Below, piece by piece: positions 1 through 9,324 of a stretch of DNA of 64,000 nt (position 1 is the stretch's first letter; every line of letters starts with the position of its first letter). A program made the position numbers and the translations under genes. The notes under the pieces are model-generated. The model ran no database searches. It was not told the origin of the DNA and saw nothing but the letters and a program-made list of their open reading frames with translations. The DNA lies in the NCBI GenBank assembly GCA_035629075.1, contig DASPIK010000002.1, forward strand, positions 30,001-94,000, read 5' to 3'. The stretch comes from JAEZPW01 sp035629075. GTDB taxonomy: Bacteria > Acidobacteriota > Terriglobia > Terriglobales > Acidobacteriaceae.

Positions 1-240
1 TTAGAATCCGGCAGCGGCTTCGCTGTGAGTGCACGTTCATGCCAACGCAGTTTCGACAAACCCCTGCCTTTGCAATGAGCTCTGACCTTCCAAGACACAC
101 TTCCGCCGTTCGCCTGAACAGTGCTCGAGACACCAAAAAACCTGCATTAACGATCGGGGTGCTACGAGTTTACCATCAGCAACTCTGAATTCGAATGCGG
201 AACTGAACGAATCAAGGAGGGGGTTAGTGCCCGGGGAGGG

Positions 241-1476
241 TCAGGACTCGCCTGCTGACATCGAGGCTGCGAAAGGTGTTGTTTCGGTCGTTCGCTCGAC
301 GCTTGTCAAAATCTGCTTCGCTGCCGCGTTCACGGAGAACACGCTCTCAAGCAGTGCGCGCGAGTTCCGACCCATTCGGCGCCGGAATTCAGCGTTATCC
401 GCCAGCATCGTGGCGTGTTCGAGCAATTGCCTGTCATCGCCGTCTAGACAACACAGACCAGCACTCGCCCGTTCAATCACCGGTTGCAGGTCATTCCCCG
501 GATTTATGCTGGCCAGAATAGGGAGCCCCCAGTACATGTAGCCTAGAAGCTTGCCAGGAAAGTTGTGCGTGCACAGGCGGCGATCGAGCGAAATCAGCCC
601 GACATCGAACTCCGACACCATCGCAAGATACTCACCCTGCGAGACCCCCGGCAGAATCTTGAGGTTCCGTAGTCTTCGGGCGGCGACGTCTTCGTTCAGT
701 CGACTGACCTCGCTTCCCTCCCCGACCAGCAAAAAGTAAACGTCATCGCGCTGGTGCAGATTCTCGGCGAGGCGCAGAATGCTGTCCATGTTCTGAGCCA
801 CACCGATGTTGCCACCATAAAAGAAGACCGTCTTGCTTTCTAGTCCCAGACACCTTCGGTAGTCGGTTACAGGCAGGCCTTCTTCGCGCAGCTTCGTCCA
901 GTTGTAGAGAACTTCCAGGCGATAACGGCCGGGCCACTGTTCTTCGAAGTAGCACAGAGACGCTGGCGATTGCACGCCGATCACGTCCGCTGCAGCATAT
1001 AACTCAAGTTCCTTATGCCGAAAATAGCTGTAGGCCACACCCTTTCGGAGCACGCCAGCATCAACCGCCCACTGTGGAAATATGTCTCGCAGAATCAGGT
1101 ATGCCGGGCAGTTCCACAAACCCTTTAGCTTCCGAACCAGGCTGCCGAAAAAAATGCTCGGCGAGTAATACACAATCAGGTCGCACCGATTCTCGCGGAA
1201 GAAAGTTCTTCCAACGCGCCAGAACTTCGGCGAAAGCTGCATCTCGTACACTGCCCGAAGCAGTCGGGGTGCGCTCTTGATGTCGCCGAACCTGAATCTC
1301 GCAACAGTTATGCCGTCCTCGACTGAAACTTGTAGCGGAGTGCCCGAGGTTGCGCCGGGAGTTGCGACGATGACCTCATGGCCGCTCGCAACAAACTCCG
1401 CACCGAGATCGTGGACCAGCTTAGCGCTCGATTTAAGACTGGGGTAATAGCAATCGACCAGGATAAGAACGCGCAA
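241..1476 (-). CDS. GT4-family glycosyltransferase (WbuB-like)
   Basis: This 411-residue protein looks like a GT-B fold family 4 glycosyltransferase that moves a sugar from a nucleotide donor to a lipid-linked or saccharide acceptor at the cytoplasmic face. The N-terminus (MRVLILVDCYYPS) and a first half with the conserved acceptor-side loop typical of WbuB-like enzymes (RDIFPQW near residue 130) support this. The C-terminal half carries the donor-binding domain, with FFYGGNIG near residue 215 and FPGKLLGYMYWGLPILAS near residue 310. Length is normal for the family. No neighbouring polysaccharide genes lie in the window, so the acceptor is unknown. The first 240 bases of the window hold no recognisable gene. 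Confidence 0.85.
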   Translation of the reverse strand: MRVLILVDCYYPSLKSSAKLVHDLGAEFVASGHEVIVATPGATSGTPLQVSVEDGITVARFRFGDIKSAPRLLRAVYEMQLSPKFWRVGRTFFRENRCDLIVYYSPSIFFGSLVRKLKGLWNCPAYLILRDIFPQWAVDAGVLRKGVAYSYFRHKELELYAAADVIGVQSPASLCYFEEQWPGRYRLEVLYNWTKLREEGLPVTDYRRCLGLESKTVFFYGGNIGVAQNMDSILRLAENLHQRDDVYFLLVGEGSEVSRLNEDVAARRLRNLKILPGVSQGEYLAMVSEFDVGLISLDRRLCTHNFPGKLLGYMYWGLPILASINPGNDLQPVIERASAGLCCLDGDDRQLLEHATMLADNAEFRRRMGRNSRALLESVFSVNAAAKQILTSVERTTETTPFAASMSAGES

Positions 1477-1631
1477 AAATCCACCTCAGAGCGGTTTTTT
1501 GATCTTACCGTCGCGAGTTGCGGATTCGCAATGCTCCACGTGGAGAAGGCAGTGACGTTGGTGCTGACACGGAGCCTAGCCAATATCCCTGGCTACAGTG
1601 TCTCCGCCCAGTGCTTTCGGAAAACCACAGA

Positions 1632-2576
1632 CTAACGATCGAGGAAGTCAAGGACGATTCGATTGAACTGCACTGGGACTTCCTCATAGGGCAGGTGCCC
1701 TGCGTCTTCCAGGATCACTAATTCCGCATTGCGGAATTTTGCTTTCAAGGGTCCCGCGGAGGCCGGCAGAACCGCGCGGTCTCGCGCGCCCCAGATCAGC
1801 AACGTTGGGATACCGGCAATTTTAGGTAAATTAGCTTCAATGTCGGACAGCCCGCTGTGCCAGCAACGCATGATCGAGAGCAGATGATCGACGGTTCCCG
1901 CCACATTCAAAGGACCGCTATAGCCCTGAAGGGTTCCTTCGGCAATGCGCGAGACATCTCCATACATACGGCGAAGGAAATAGCCGTGCGATTTGTCCAA
2001 AAACGGATGAACCCTCCTGAACAAGCCGCCTCCGAACCTGGTGGCCAGCACCCGGGTGATCAGCCTTCCGTGACGGGACCATGGGTTCACCGGCGCGTTC
2101 AGAACCATGCGCCGAACTTGGGGAAGGTTCGAATCGGTCACGGATAGGCCAGCCAGCATCATTGCCACGGCTCCCCCGTGAGACGTGCCCAGAACATCGA
2201 ACTCTTTGACGTTTTGCTCCTGAAGAAAAAGACCGAGGCGGGCGGCAGTCGCGGTCAGACTTGTGTCCAGGCCATTCACCCGTTCGGAGTAGCCCAACCC
2301 GGGAAGGTCGATGGCGTAAACGAGGCGGCTCTGTGCCAGGATCGGCAAATTGAATCGCCATGAGAATGAATAGGCTACCAGGCCATGAATCAGGAGCAGC
2401 GGCGGGTGCTGCGCCGAACAACCCGCACGCAGAAAACGCATCCGACAACCAGCCGCTTGGCTCCAGCACTCCTCAGCGATTATTTTCGCCGGTTCCGACT
2501 GTTTGCCGTTGCCGTCCTGTTCGGGGCCTGGCGCGCGACGTGTTTTTTTTCGCAAAGCTGGCAACCGGGGTGGCAC
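1632..2576 (-). CDS. alpha/beta hydrolase
   Basis: This is an alpha/beta-hydrolase fold enzyme of unknown substrate. The nucleophile elbow is GTSHGG, the acid is in WGARDRAV and the catalytic histidine is in EDAGHLPYEE near the C-terminus, so the triad is complete. The oxyanion region reads LLLIHGL. The first ~55 residues are charged and poorly conserved. The start is a GTG just 10 bases after the aminotransferase stop, and a later start is possible. It probably shares a transcript with the upstream aminotransferase gene. Esterase, lipase or C-C hydrolase activity cannot be told apart from sequence alone. Confidence 0.75.
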   Translation of the reverse strand: MPPRLPALRKKTRRAPGPEQDGNGKQSEPAKIIAEECWSQAAGCRMRFLRAGCSAQHPPLLLIHGLVAYSFSWRFNLPILAQSRLVYAIDLPGLGYSERVNGLDTSLTATAARLGLFLQEQNVKEFDVLGTSHGGAVAMMLAGLSVTDSNLPQVRRMVLNAPVNPWSRHGRLITRVLATRFGGGLFRRVHPFLDKSHGYFLRRMYGDVSRIAEGTLQGYSGPLNVAGTVDHLLSIMRCWHSGLSDIEANLPKIAGIPTLLIWGARDRAVLPASAGPLKAKFRNAELVILEDAGHLPYEEVPVQFNRIVLDFLDR

Positions 2577-2586
2577 CTCGACACTC

Positions 2587-3876
2587 CTATCTAGCGATAT
2601 CGCCTCTGTCGCTTCTGTGGGGAGTTGAAGACTCCCCCTTTTTTTGGGCCCGTGCGGTCGAAGTTTCTTTTCTCGTTACCCCAATCTTCCCCAAGGTCTT
2701 CCGAAGAAACTTCGCAAGTGTATCTACATGCTTCTCCTGTAACAAATAGGGAGGCAGGAACCGAAGCACCTTGTCCTGCGTGACGTTGAGCAGGATACCT
2801 TCGGCCATGGCAGCGTCCACAACAGGGCGACCTGGGACTCTCAGTTCGAAAGCCTGGATCATTCCGCGTCCTCGTGCCTCGACGGCTATGTCTGGAAAGT
2901 GGTTCACAAGTCGGACGAATGCGTCGTGCATATATGCACCCACCCGTTGCACCTGCTGCATGAGGCCCTCATCGTGAATGATCGCGAGCACTTCCAGGGC
3001 AACACGGCAGGCCAGTGGGCCGCCTCCAAACGTGGTGCCGTGCTTCCCGGCAGTGATAGCTTGCGCGAAGTCCTGCCTCACCACGAACGCGCCCAACGGC
3101 AAGCCAGCCGCGATCGGCTTCGCAAGTGTCACGATATCCGGAACAATCCCCATTTGCTGATAGGCGAACATCGTTCCGGTTCGGCCGACCCCGCACTGAA
3201 TTTCGTCCAGGATGAGCGCCGCTCTATGTTTCGTCGCAAGTTCCCGCGCTTCCTGAAGGAACTCACGAGAGCATTCGCGAATGCCTCCCTCGCCCTGTAT
3301 GGGCTCCATCACGATCGCGCAGGTGTCATCGCCTATCGCGTCGCGCAACCCGGGCAGGTCATCTTTCTGGACGAAAGTTACGCCTTCGAGCAGAGGTTCA
3401 AAGCCGTTGCGGTATTTGTCCTGACCTGTCAGCGAGAGCGCCCCGAACGTGCGCCCGTGGAAAGAACCTGCCAGCGCAACTAACCTGCACTTCGCATCGC
3501 CGCCCACGGCATGGCCGACTGCTCGTGCCACCTTTATCGCACCTTCGATCGCCTCTGTTCCGCTATTCGAGAAGAACGCGCGGTCGAGACCGGAGACCTG
3601 GCAGAGTCTTTCGGCTAGAGCGCCTTGATACTCGTGGTAGTAAAGATTGGAAACATGAATCAGCTTGGCTGCCTGCTCCCGAATTACCCTGACAATCCGC
3701 GGGTGCGCATGGCCCAACGCATTCACTCCCAGGCCGCCAACGAAGTCGAGGTACTTTCGCCCGGTGATGTCCCAGACGTGTACTCCTTTGCCTTTCGCCA
3801 AGGCCAACGGATAGCGAGAATACGTGGGCAGCAAGTACCGGGATTCAAGGTCTTCGATCTGCTCGAAAGTCTCCAT
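2587..3876 (-). CDS. argD: acetylornithine aminotransferase-like PLP enzyme
   Basis: This is a class III pyridoxal-phosphate aminotransferase, most like ArgD, which converts N-acetylglutamate semialdehyde to N-acetylornithine in arginine synthesis. The substrate and PLP motifs are all present: GLGVNALGHAHP (about residue 48), SNSGTEA (about 103), the PLP-ring aspartate in LILDEIQ (D224) and the Schiff-base lysine in LAKPIAAG (K253). The core is of normal length, but there is an extra basic tail of about 35 residues. No other arg genes are near, so 4-aminobutyrate or other omega-amino acid transamination remains possible. It is transcribed away from the histidine kinase gene. Confidence 0.8.
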   Translation of the reverse strand: METFEQIEDLESRYLLPTYSRYPLALAKGKGVHVWDITGRKYLDFVGGLGVNALGHAHPRIVRVIREQAAKLIHVSNLYYHEYQGALAERLCQVSGLDRAFFSNSGTEAIEGAIKVARAVGHAVGGDAKCRLVALAGSFHGRTFGALSLTGQDKYRNGFEPLLEGVTFVQKDDLPGLRDAIGDDTCAIVMEPIQGEGGIRECSREFLQEARELATKHRAALILDEIQCGVGRTGTMFAYQQMGIVPDIVTLAKPIAAGLPLGAFVVRQDFAQAITAGKHGTTFGGGPLACRVALEVLAIIHDEGLMQQVQRVGAYMHDAFVRLVNHFPDIAVEARGRGMIQAFELRVPGRPVVDAAMAEGILLNVTQDKVLRFLPPYLLQEKHVDTLAKFLRKTLGKIGVTRKETSTARAQKKGESSTPHRSDRGDIAR

Positions 3877-4198
3877 TGAAAGTCCCTCAGCATCAGTTTA
3901 CGCCTGCACGGGCGCACGCACGGCCACTCCATTGTCGCGCTTCAGCATCTATCTTCATGATGAGCCGCGAAGCTCTACTGGAGCAGGAAGATACGTAAAA
4001 TCACATTGAATATTCCAAAGTTTGTATTCTTTCGGTAGCCAGCTTGGTATGATTGTGTAAGTTACACAACCACAGTTGGTTAGGTTTTTCGTCATGCGCA
4101 ACAAGCTGGCAGCCGAGTTGCACTTAGAATCTGGACAGCCGTCTGTCGCGCCAGCGTCGGGGAGATCTTCATCCGTACCTGGTGGACCATCCGGGCTC
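3877..4198. other. divergent intergenic region
   Basis: This 322-bp spacer separates the minus-strand aminotransferase gene from the plus-strand kinase gene. It must hold promoters for both. It contains one strong palindrome (4053-4069, listed separately). An in-frame ATG at 4076 would extend the kinase by 41 residues, but that stretch is not hydrophobic or conserved-looking, so I treat it as leader. Confidence 0.5.
4053..4069. promoter_or_regulatory. 17-bp perfect palindrome, probable operator
   Basis: TTGTGTAAGTTACACAA is an 8-bp perfect inverted repeat around a single central G. It lies about 130 bp upstream of the kinase start. No regulator in the window can be assigned to it. A dimeric repressor or activator site is the likeliest reading. 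Confidence 0.5.
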
Positions 4199-7021
4199 AT
4201 GACGAAGGATTTTCAAACTCGCTTCTCGGCGCTGGTGCTGGCGTTGTTCACGCTTGCGGCTTGCGTATTTGCCTGGATCAATTTCCAGAAGGAACGCGAG
4301 TTCGAAACGCCCGATGACGGTGTCTGGTGGGTCGAGCACCATGACCAGCTACAAGCTCGACAGGTGGAACCCGAGGGCCCCGGAGCGAAGGCCGGAATAA
4401 AGAAAGGCGACATCCTCGTCGCGATCAATGAGCGCCCGATCGCGAAAATCGGAGACGTTACCAGGGCGACTTACCGCATCGGCGTGTGGTCGAAAGCCAC
4501 CTACGAACTAACAAGGGACAATGTTCCTTTGCAGGTGCCCCTCATCCTGGTGCCTCGAGACAAGTCCATGAACGCCGGCCTCAGGCTGATCGCCATGGTT
4601 TATCTCGGCATTGGCCTTTACGTTCTGCTCAGGCGATGGACTGCCCCGAAATCAACGCACTTCTACCTGTTCTGCCTGGTTTCGTTCATCTTCTACTCGT
4701 TCAAGTTCACGGGTAAGCTGAACCAGTTCGACCAGATTATTTTGTGGTCGAACATGGCGGCATGGCTGCTGCAGCCGGCACTGTTCCTGCATTTCGTCCT
4801 GACGTTCCCAGACACAAAGGGCATAGTCCGCAGGCATCCCTGGCTGACTTGGGCGGTGTATGTCCCCGGGGCCGTACTTTTCGCCCTTTACGCCTCGGCG
4901 TTCAAATGGCTTGCGCCGACCGCAAAGCTCCAGTGGCAGATGGATCGAATGCAGATCTTCTATCTCGCCACGCTGTATGCGATTTCTGCCGCAGTGCTGT
5001 GGCATACGTATAAGCACGCATCCACACCACTGTTGCGGCAGCAAATGAAGTGGGTTACGCGCGGCACCATCCTCGCGATCATCCCCTTCACGATTTTTTA
5101 CACCTTCCCGTATCTCACAGGTTCGCTGCCGACAACAGCGATGAAGTTCAGCGTGCTGTCGCTGGTGTTCCTGCCGCTGACCTTCGGCTACGCCATTTTC
5201 CGCTATCGCTTAATGGACGTGGACCTGATCTTCAAGCGCGGTGTGGCGTATACGCTCGCCGCTGCCGCGATCGTCGGTGTTTACTTCGCCGCGGTCGGTG
5301 TTGCGGCCGAGATCGTCCATGCGAAGGTTCCGAACGCGGGCAAGGCAGGCCTCATCGTTGCCATCGCGGTAACGGCTCTGTTGTTCGATCCCGTAAAGAA
5401 CTGGATTCAGGGCAATCTGGACAGGCTGTTTTACCGCAAACGCTACGACTACCGTCGTACGCTCATCGAGTTCGGCCGCGAACTTAGTTCTGAAACCGAC
5501 CTGAACAAGATGCTCAGTTCGGTTCTTGACCGGATTTCGCGTACGCTGCTCGTCGACCGTGCCGCCGTATTCCTTGCAAATGGCGATGCCGACAACTTCG
5601 AACTTGCAAAATCGTTCGGCATATCGGATACCCAAAGTCTCAATCTTTCGTTCCTGACCCAGCAGCGCCCGGAACTCGGCGCCGGCCACCTGTTTTTCGA
5701 CAATACGCACCAGGTGGTCCGCGAAACGCCACAGGCGCAGGAAGCGATTCGCCGTCTCGAACTCAACTACTACATCCCCTGCACCGTCCAGAACCGCACC
5801 ATTGCGGTACTGGGTCTCGGTAAGACGATCGAAGGCGATTTCCTGTCCAGCGAAGATGTGGAGCTAGTTGAAACGCTGGCGGGCTACCTGGGTATAGCAA
5901 TCCAGAACGCGCGGCTCTATGCTTCGCTCGAACAGAAAGTGATGGAGTACGAACGACTGAAGGACTTCAACGAAAACATCGTCGAATCCATCAGCGTCGG
6001 CGTGCTCGCTGTCGATCTCAACGACCGAATCGAGTTCTGGAATTCGCAAATGGAGGTCATGTTCGCGAAGTCGCGCGCAGAAGTACTCGGGTCCCCAATC
6101 AGCGACGTCCTCCCAGCCAGCTTCGCGGAAGAGTTCTATCGCGTAAGGCAGACGCCCGGCATTCACAATCTTTATAAGTTCCGGATGGACACCCCGGTCG
6201 GAGACACTCGGACGACGAATATCGCCATAGCGCCGCTAGTAACGCGCCGTTTCAGTGTCATCGGTCGGCTCATCATCCTCGATGACATCACTGAACGCAC
6301 TGATCTTGAAACGCAGCTCTCACAGGCCGAGAAGATGTCGTCTATCGGTCTTTTGGCTGCGGGCGTGGCGCACGAGGTGAACACGCCTCTGGCCGTGATC
6401 TCGTCCTATGCGCAGATGCTGCAGAAGCAGGTTGCCGCGGACGAGAAGCAGTCCAAGCTGCTGGAGAAGATCACTCACCAGACGTTCCGGGCCTCCGAGA
6501 TCGTTAACAACCTGCTCAACTTCTCCCGCACCAGCGGAACTGAGTTCAGCCAGATCGATCTCAACAAAGTCATACATGACACGTTGACACTCCTGGAACA
6601 TCAGTTCAAGACCGCCCACGTCCGTGTCGAAAACGAACTCGAACCGGGCCTGCCTGCGATCCAGGGGAATGCCGGAAAGCTGCAGCAGGTATTCCTCAAT
6701 CTATTCTTGAATGCCCGGGATGCCATGCCCGACGGCGGGACGCTTCGCGTGATTACGAGCAACGGCAACGGGGTATCCGTCAGTGTCTCGGATACGGGAA
6801 CGGGCATCGCACAGGAGCATATCCAGCGCATCTACGATCCCTTCTTCACGACGAAGAACGCGCCTCGCAATGGCCAGCGTCGTGGAACGGGCCTCGGCCT
6901 CTCAGTCACGTACGGCATAATCCAGGAACATGCGGGAAAGATCAGCGTGGACAGCCGCGTGGGGGAAGGCACTACATTCGTCCTTGAATTTCCATTGTTA
7001 AAGAAGGCAGTCAATGTCTGA
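4199..7021 (+). CDS. PDZ-7TM-GAF-PAS sensor histidine kinase
   Basis: This multidomain membrane histidine kinase of about 940 residues is the likely partner of the NtrC-type regulator that follows. From the chosen start (ATG at 4199, directly before a hydrophobic helix) the order is: one membrane helix (10-28), a PDZ-like module (about 50-110, AKAGIKKGDILVAINER), a seven-helix membrane block (about 125-400), GAF (about 440-590), PAS (about 605-720), HisKA with the phospho-acceptor in AAGVAHEVNTPLA (H about 725), and a HATPase with N box (NLFLNARDAMPDGG) and G boxes (DTGTGIA, GTGLGLSV). The gene overlaps the regulator by 8 nt, which means tight coupling. The PDZ placed ahead of the 7TM block suggests sensing of a periplasmic peptide or misfolded protein, which is inference. 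Confidence 0.85.
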   Translation: MTKDFQTRFSALVLALFTLAACVFAWINFQKEREFETPDDGVWWVEHHDQLQARQVEPEGPGAKAGIKKGDILVAINERPIAKIGDVTRATYRIGVWSKATYELTRDNVPLQVPLILVPRDKSMNAGLRLIAMVYLGIGLYVLLRRWTAPKSTHFYLFCLVSFIFYSFKFTGKLNQFDQIILWSNMAAWLLQPALFLHFVLTFPDTKGIVRRHPWLTWAVYVPGAVLFALYASAFKWLAPTAKLQWQMDRMQIFYLATLYAISAAVLWHTYKHASTPLLRQQMKWVTRGTILAIIPFTIFYTFPYLTGSLPTTAMKFSVLSLVFLPLTFGYAIFRYRLMDVDLIFKRGVAYTLAAAAIVGVYFAAVGVAAEIVHAKVPNAGKAGLIVAIAVTALLFDPVKNWIQGNLDRLFYRKRYDYRRTLIEFGRELSSETDLNKMLSSVLDRISRTLLVDRAAVFLANGDADNFELAKSFGISDTQSLNLSFLTQQRPELGAGHLFFDNTHQVVRETPQAQEAIRRLELNYYIPCTVQNRTIAVLGLGKTIEGDFLSSEDVELVETLAGYLGIAIQNARLYASLEQKVMEYERLKDFNENIVESISVGVLAVDLNDRIEFWNSQMEVMFAKSRAEVLGSPISDVLPASFAEEFYRVRQTPGIHNLYKFRMDTPVGDTRTTNIAIAPLVTRRFSVIGRLIILDDITERTDLETQLSQAEKMSSIGLLAAGVAHEVNTPLAVISSYAQMLQKQVAADEKQSKLLEKITHQTFRASEIVNNLLNFSRTSGTEFSQIDLNKVIHDTLTLLEHQFKTAHVRVENELEPGLPAIQGNAGKLQQVFLNLFLNARDAMPDGGTLRVITSNGNGVSVSVSDTGTGIAQEHIQRIYDPFFTTKNAPRNGQRRGTGLGLSVTYGIIQEHAGKISVDSRVGEGTTFVLEFPLLKKAVNV

Positions 7022-8447
7022 AGCTAGCGTCGCGATCCGCGGCCGTGCAATTGGTGAACAATCCGCGCCCGGATCTATCCTCATCATCGATGACGAAGCA
7101 GCGATCCGCGAATCGCTGCAAACGCTGCTCGAGTTTGAAGACTACGAGGTCACAGTGGCCGCGACGGCAGAGGAAGGCCTCGCGCGCTTAGCCGAGCGTC
7201 CCTTCGACTTGCTCTTGCTGGACTTCGCCTTGCCCGACAAAAACGGCCTTGATGTGCTGGCCGAAATTCGCGACCGTGATCCGCTCTTCCCCGTGATCAT
7301 GATCACCGCTTACGGCACCGTTGAGAATGCCGTCAGGGCCATTCAGGGTGGCGCCGCCAATTTCATTCAGAAGCCCTGGGATAACGAAAAGCTCCTCGCC
7401 GATGTTCGCAACACCATCGCCAGGCGGCGCGCGGAAGAAGAGAACATCCAGCTCAAACGTGCTCTCAAGCAGCGGTACAACTTCGAGAACATTGTGGGCA
7501 AGAGTGACCCGATGCTGCGCACGTTCGACCTCGTTGCGCAGGTCGGGCCGAGTCGCTCGACGGTTCTGCTGCAGGGCGAAAGCGGCACTGGTAAGGAACT
7601 CATCGCTAAAGCCATTCACATGAGTTCTCCCCGTAAGGACAGGCCATTCGTTCCTGTGAACACTGGCTCCATGCCTTCGGACCTCCTCGAATCCACCTTG
7701 TTCGGGCACGTGAAGGGCGCATTTACCAGCGCAGTCGCGTCCAAGAAGGGGTTGTTCGAAGTTGCCGACCGCGGCACGCTGTTTCTCGATGAGATAGGCA
7801 CCATGTCCATGGAGACCCAGGCAAAGATCCTGCGCGTGCTTCAGGACAAGAAGTTCATGCATCTGGGCGGAATTCAGGAAGTGCAGGTTGACGTCCGCAT
7901 TATCGCGGCCACTAACGTCGACTTGCGTCAACTAGTTCGAGAGGGTAAGTTCCGCGACGATCTCTACTACCGTCTCAATGTCATCACGATCGAACTACCG
8001 CCGCTGCGCAATCGTCGCGAAGACATTCCGCTTCTGGTCGATTTCTTCCTGAAGAAGTTCTCCCAGGAAAACGAGAAGCCCCTTCGCCAGATATCACCGG
8101 AAGCCCTTCGCGTGCTGGTTGATTACAACTGGCCGGGCAATGTGCGGGAACTCGAAAACGTCATGGAGCGCGCAGTTGTCCTGTCTGCTGGGCCGGCGAT
8201 TGGTGCGGAACTTCTGCCCGACCACGTTGTTGGGCGCGGCTCGTCATTTCAAGCGATTGATCACCGCCCCGACGCTTCGCTGTTTGAAATTATGGAAGAG
8301 TGCGAACGTCGCATCATCACTGACATGCTCGAGAAGTGCAACTGGAACCAGACCGAGGCGGCTGAGCGGTTCCGAGTGCCGCTTTCGACGCTAAACCAGA
8401 AAATCAAGCGTCTCAACGTCGAGATTAGGCGCAAGGGGCGGGACTAG
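7014..8447 (+). CDS. NtrC-family sigma54 response regulator
   Basis: This is a 477-residue NtrC-type enhancer-binding protein. The receiver domain is at about 22-145, with acidic pair D26-D27 and phospho-acceptor D70 in LLLLDFALPD. An AAA+ domain (about 165-400) follows, with Walker A GESGTGKE and Walker B GTLFLDEIG, and a Fis-type helix-turn-helix lies at the end (NQTEAAERF...STLNQKIKRL). The sigma54-contact loop reads GAFTSA instead of canonical GAFTGA. Its ATG overlaps the kinase stop (ATGTCTGA), so kinase and regulator are made together. Targets are not evident, although mlaEF lies 91 bp downstream on the same strand. Confidence 0.92.
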   Translation: MSEASVAIRGRAIGEQSAPGSILIIDDEAAIRESLQTLLEFEDYEVTVAATAEEGLARLAERPFDLLLLDFALPDKNGLDVLAEIRDRDPLFPVIMITAYGTVENAVRAIQGGAANFIQKPWDNEKLLADVRNTIARRRAEEENIQLKRALKQRYNFENIVGKSDPMLRTFDLVAQVGPSRSTVLLQGESGTGKELIAKAIHMSSPRKDRPFVPVNTGSMPSDLLESTLFGHVKGAFTSAVASKKGLFEVADRGTLFLDEIGTMSMETQAKILRVLQDKKFMHLGGIQEVQVDVRIIAATNVDLRQLVREGKFRDDLYYRLNVITIELPPLRNRREDIPLLVDFFLKKFSQENEKPLRQISPEALRVLVDYNWPGNVRELENVMERAVVLSAGPAIGAELLPDHVVGRGSSFQAIDHRPDASLFEIMEECERRIITDMLEKCNWNQTEAAERFRVPLSTLNQKIKRLNVEIRRKGRD

Positions 8448-8538
8448 AAGACCGCCTCGCTCCGTCATAATCCGTTTTTCGGTACAAGTGCATCTGTTAT
8501 AGTTCCGTCTTCCCGCGATTTCGCGGTGCGGCCGACGC

Positions 8539-9321
8539 ATGGAACTGCTATCACCATCGGAATTCGCAAAAGATCGGGTACTGGCCGTACAGGAGTATTG
8601 GCAGCTTGCCTGGCGCTCTGTCAAGAACCTGTTCAGCCAGCCACGCTATGTTGGTGACACCCTTCAGCAGGCCGACCTGATCGGGGTGGGCTCGCTCCCC
8701 ATTGTCGTCCTGACCGGATTCTTTACTGGCGCGGTGCTAGCGCTGCAGACGTCCAACACTCTCCAGCGTTTTGGATCGCTGTCGCTCACGGGACAATTGG
8801 TGTCGTTGTCGATGGTTCGCGAACTCGGTCCGGTGCTGACCGGTCTCATGGTCGCCGGTCGCAACTCGTCTGGCATGGCGAGCGAACTCGGTTCCATGAA
8901 GGTAACCGAGCAGATCGACGCGATGCGGGCTCTCGGGACCGACCCGACGAAAAAACTCGTCACCCCGCGAGTGATCGCTACCGTAGTGATGCTCTTCTTC
9001 CTCACCATCATCTCGGATTTCGTGGGACTCTTCGGTGGCTGGGTGATCTCAGCTGCTCTGCTCCGGATCGACACGGCCCAGTACTGGAGTTATGCCTGGC
9101 AGGCGCTCGCTTTTGAAGACGTCTTCATGGGGCTGAGCAAGCCTGTCCTCTTCGGCTTCGTGATCGCGAGCATAGGCTGCTATTACGGCATGTCGGCCAA
9201 GGGAGGCACGCAGGGCGTCGGCCGGGCTACCACCCAGGCTGTAGTCGCCGCTTCTGTTCTGATCCTTGCCGTCGATCTGGTGGTTACGCGTTTTCTCATG
9301 GTTCTCTTCCCGGGGCACTGA
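8539..9321 (+). CDS. mlaE: MlaE-type phospholipid ABC transporter permease
   Basis: This 260-residue inner-membrane permease of the MlaE/YrbE family moves phospholipid between the inner and outer membranes with an MlaF ATPase and an MCE-domain MlaD protein. Family hallmarks are RELGPVLTGLMVAGR followed by ASELGSMKVTEQIDAM, plus five or six hydrophobic segments. The gene sits 3 nt before mlaF. No MCE-domain mlaD follows, which is unusual for a complete Mla system. The partner may be encoded elsewhere. Confidence 0.9.
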   Translation: MELLSPSEFAKDRVLAVQEYWQLAWRSVKNLFSQPRYVGDTLQQADLIGVGSLPIVVLTGFFTGAVLALQTSNTLQRFGSLSLTGQLVSLSMVRELGPVLTGLMVAGRNSSGMASELGSMKVTEQIDAMRALGTDPTKKLVTPRVIATVVMLFFLTIISDFVGLFGGWVISAALLRIDTAQYWSYAWQALAFEDVFMGLSKPVLFGFVIASIGCYYGMSAKGGTQGVGRATTQAVVAASVLILAVDLVVTRFLMVLFPGH

Positions 9322-9324
9322 CGA

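Noticed and set aside
1..240. short open frames at the left edge
   Set aside because: No conserved motif, ribosome site or continuation was seen.
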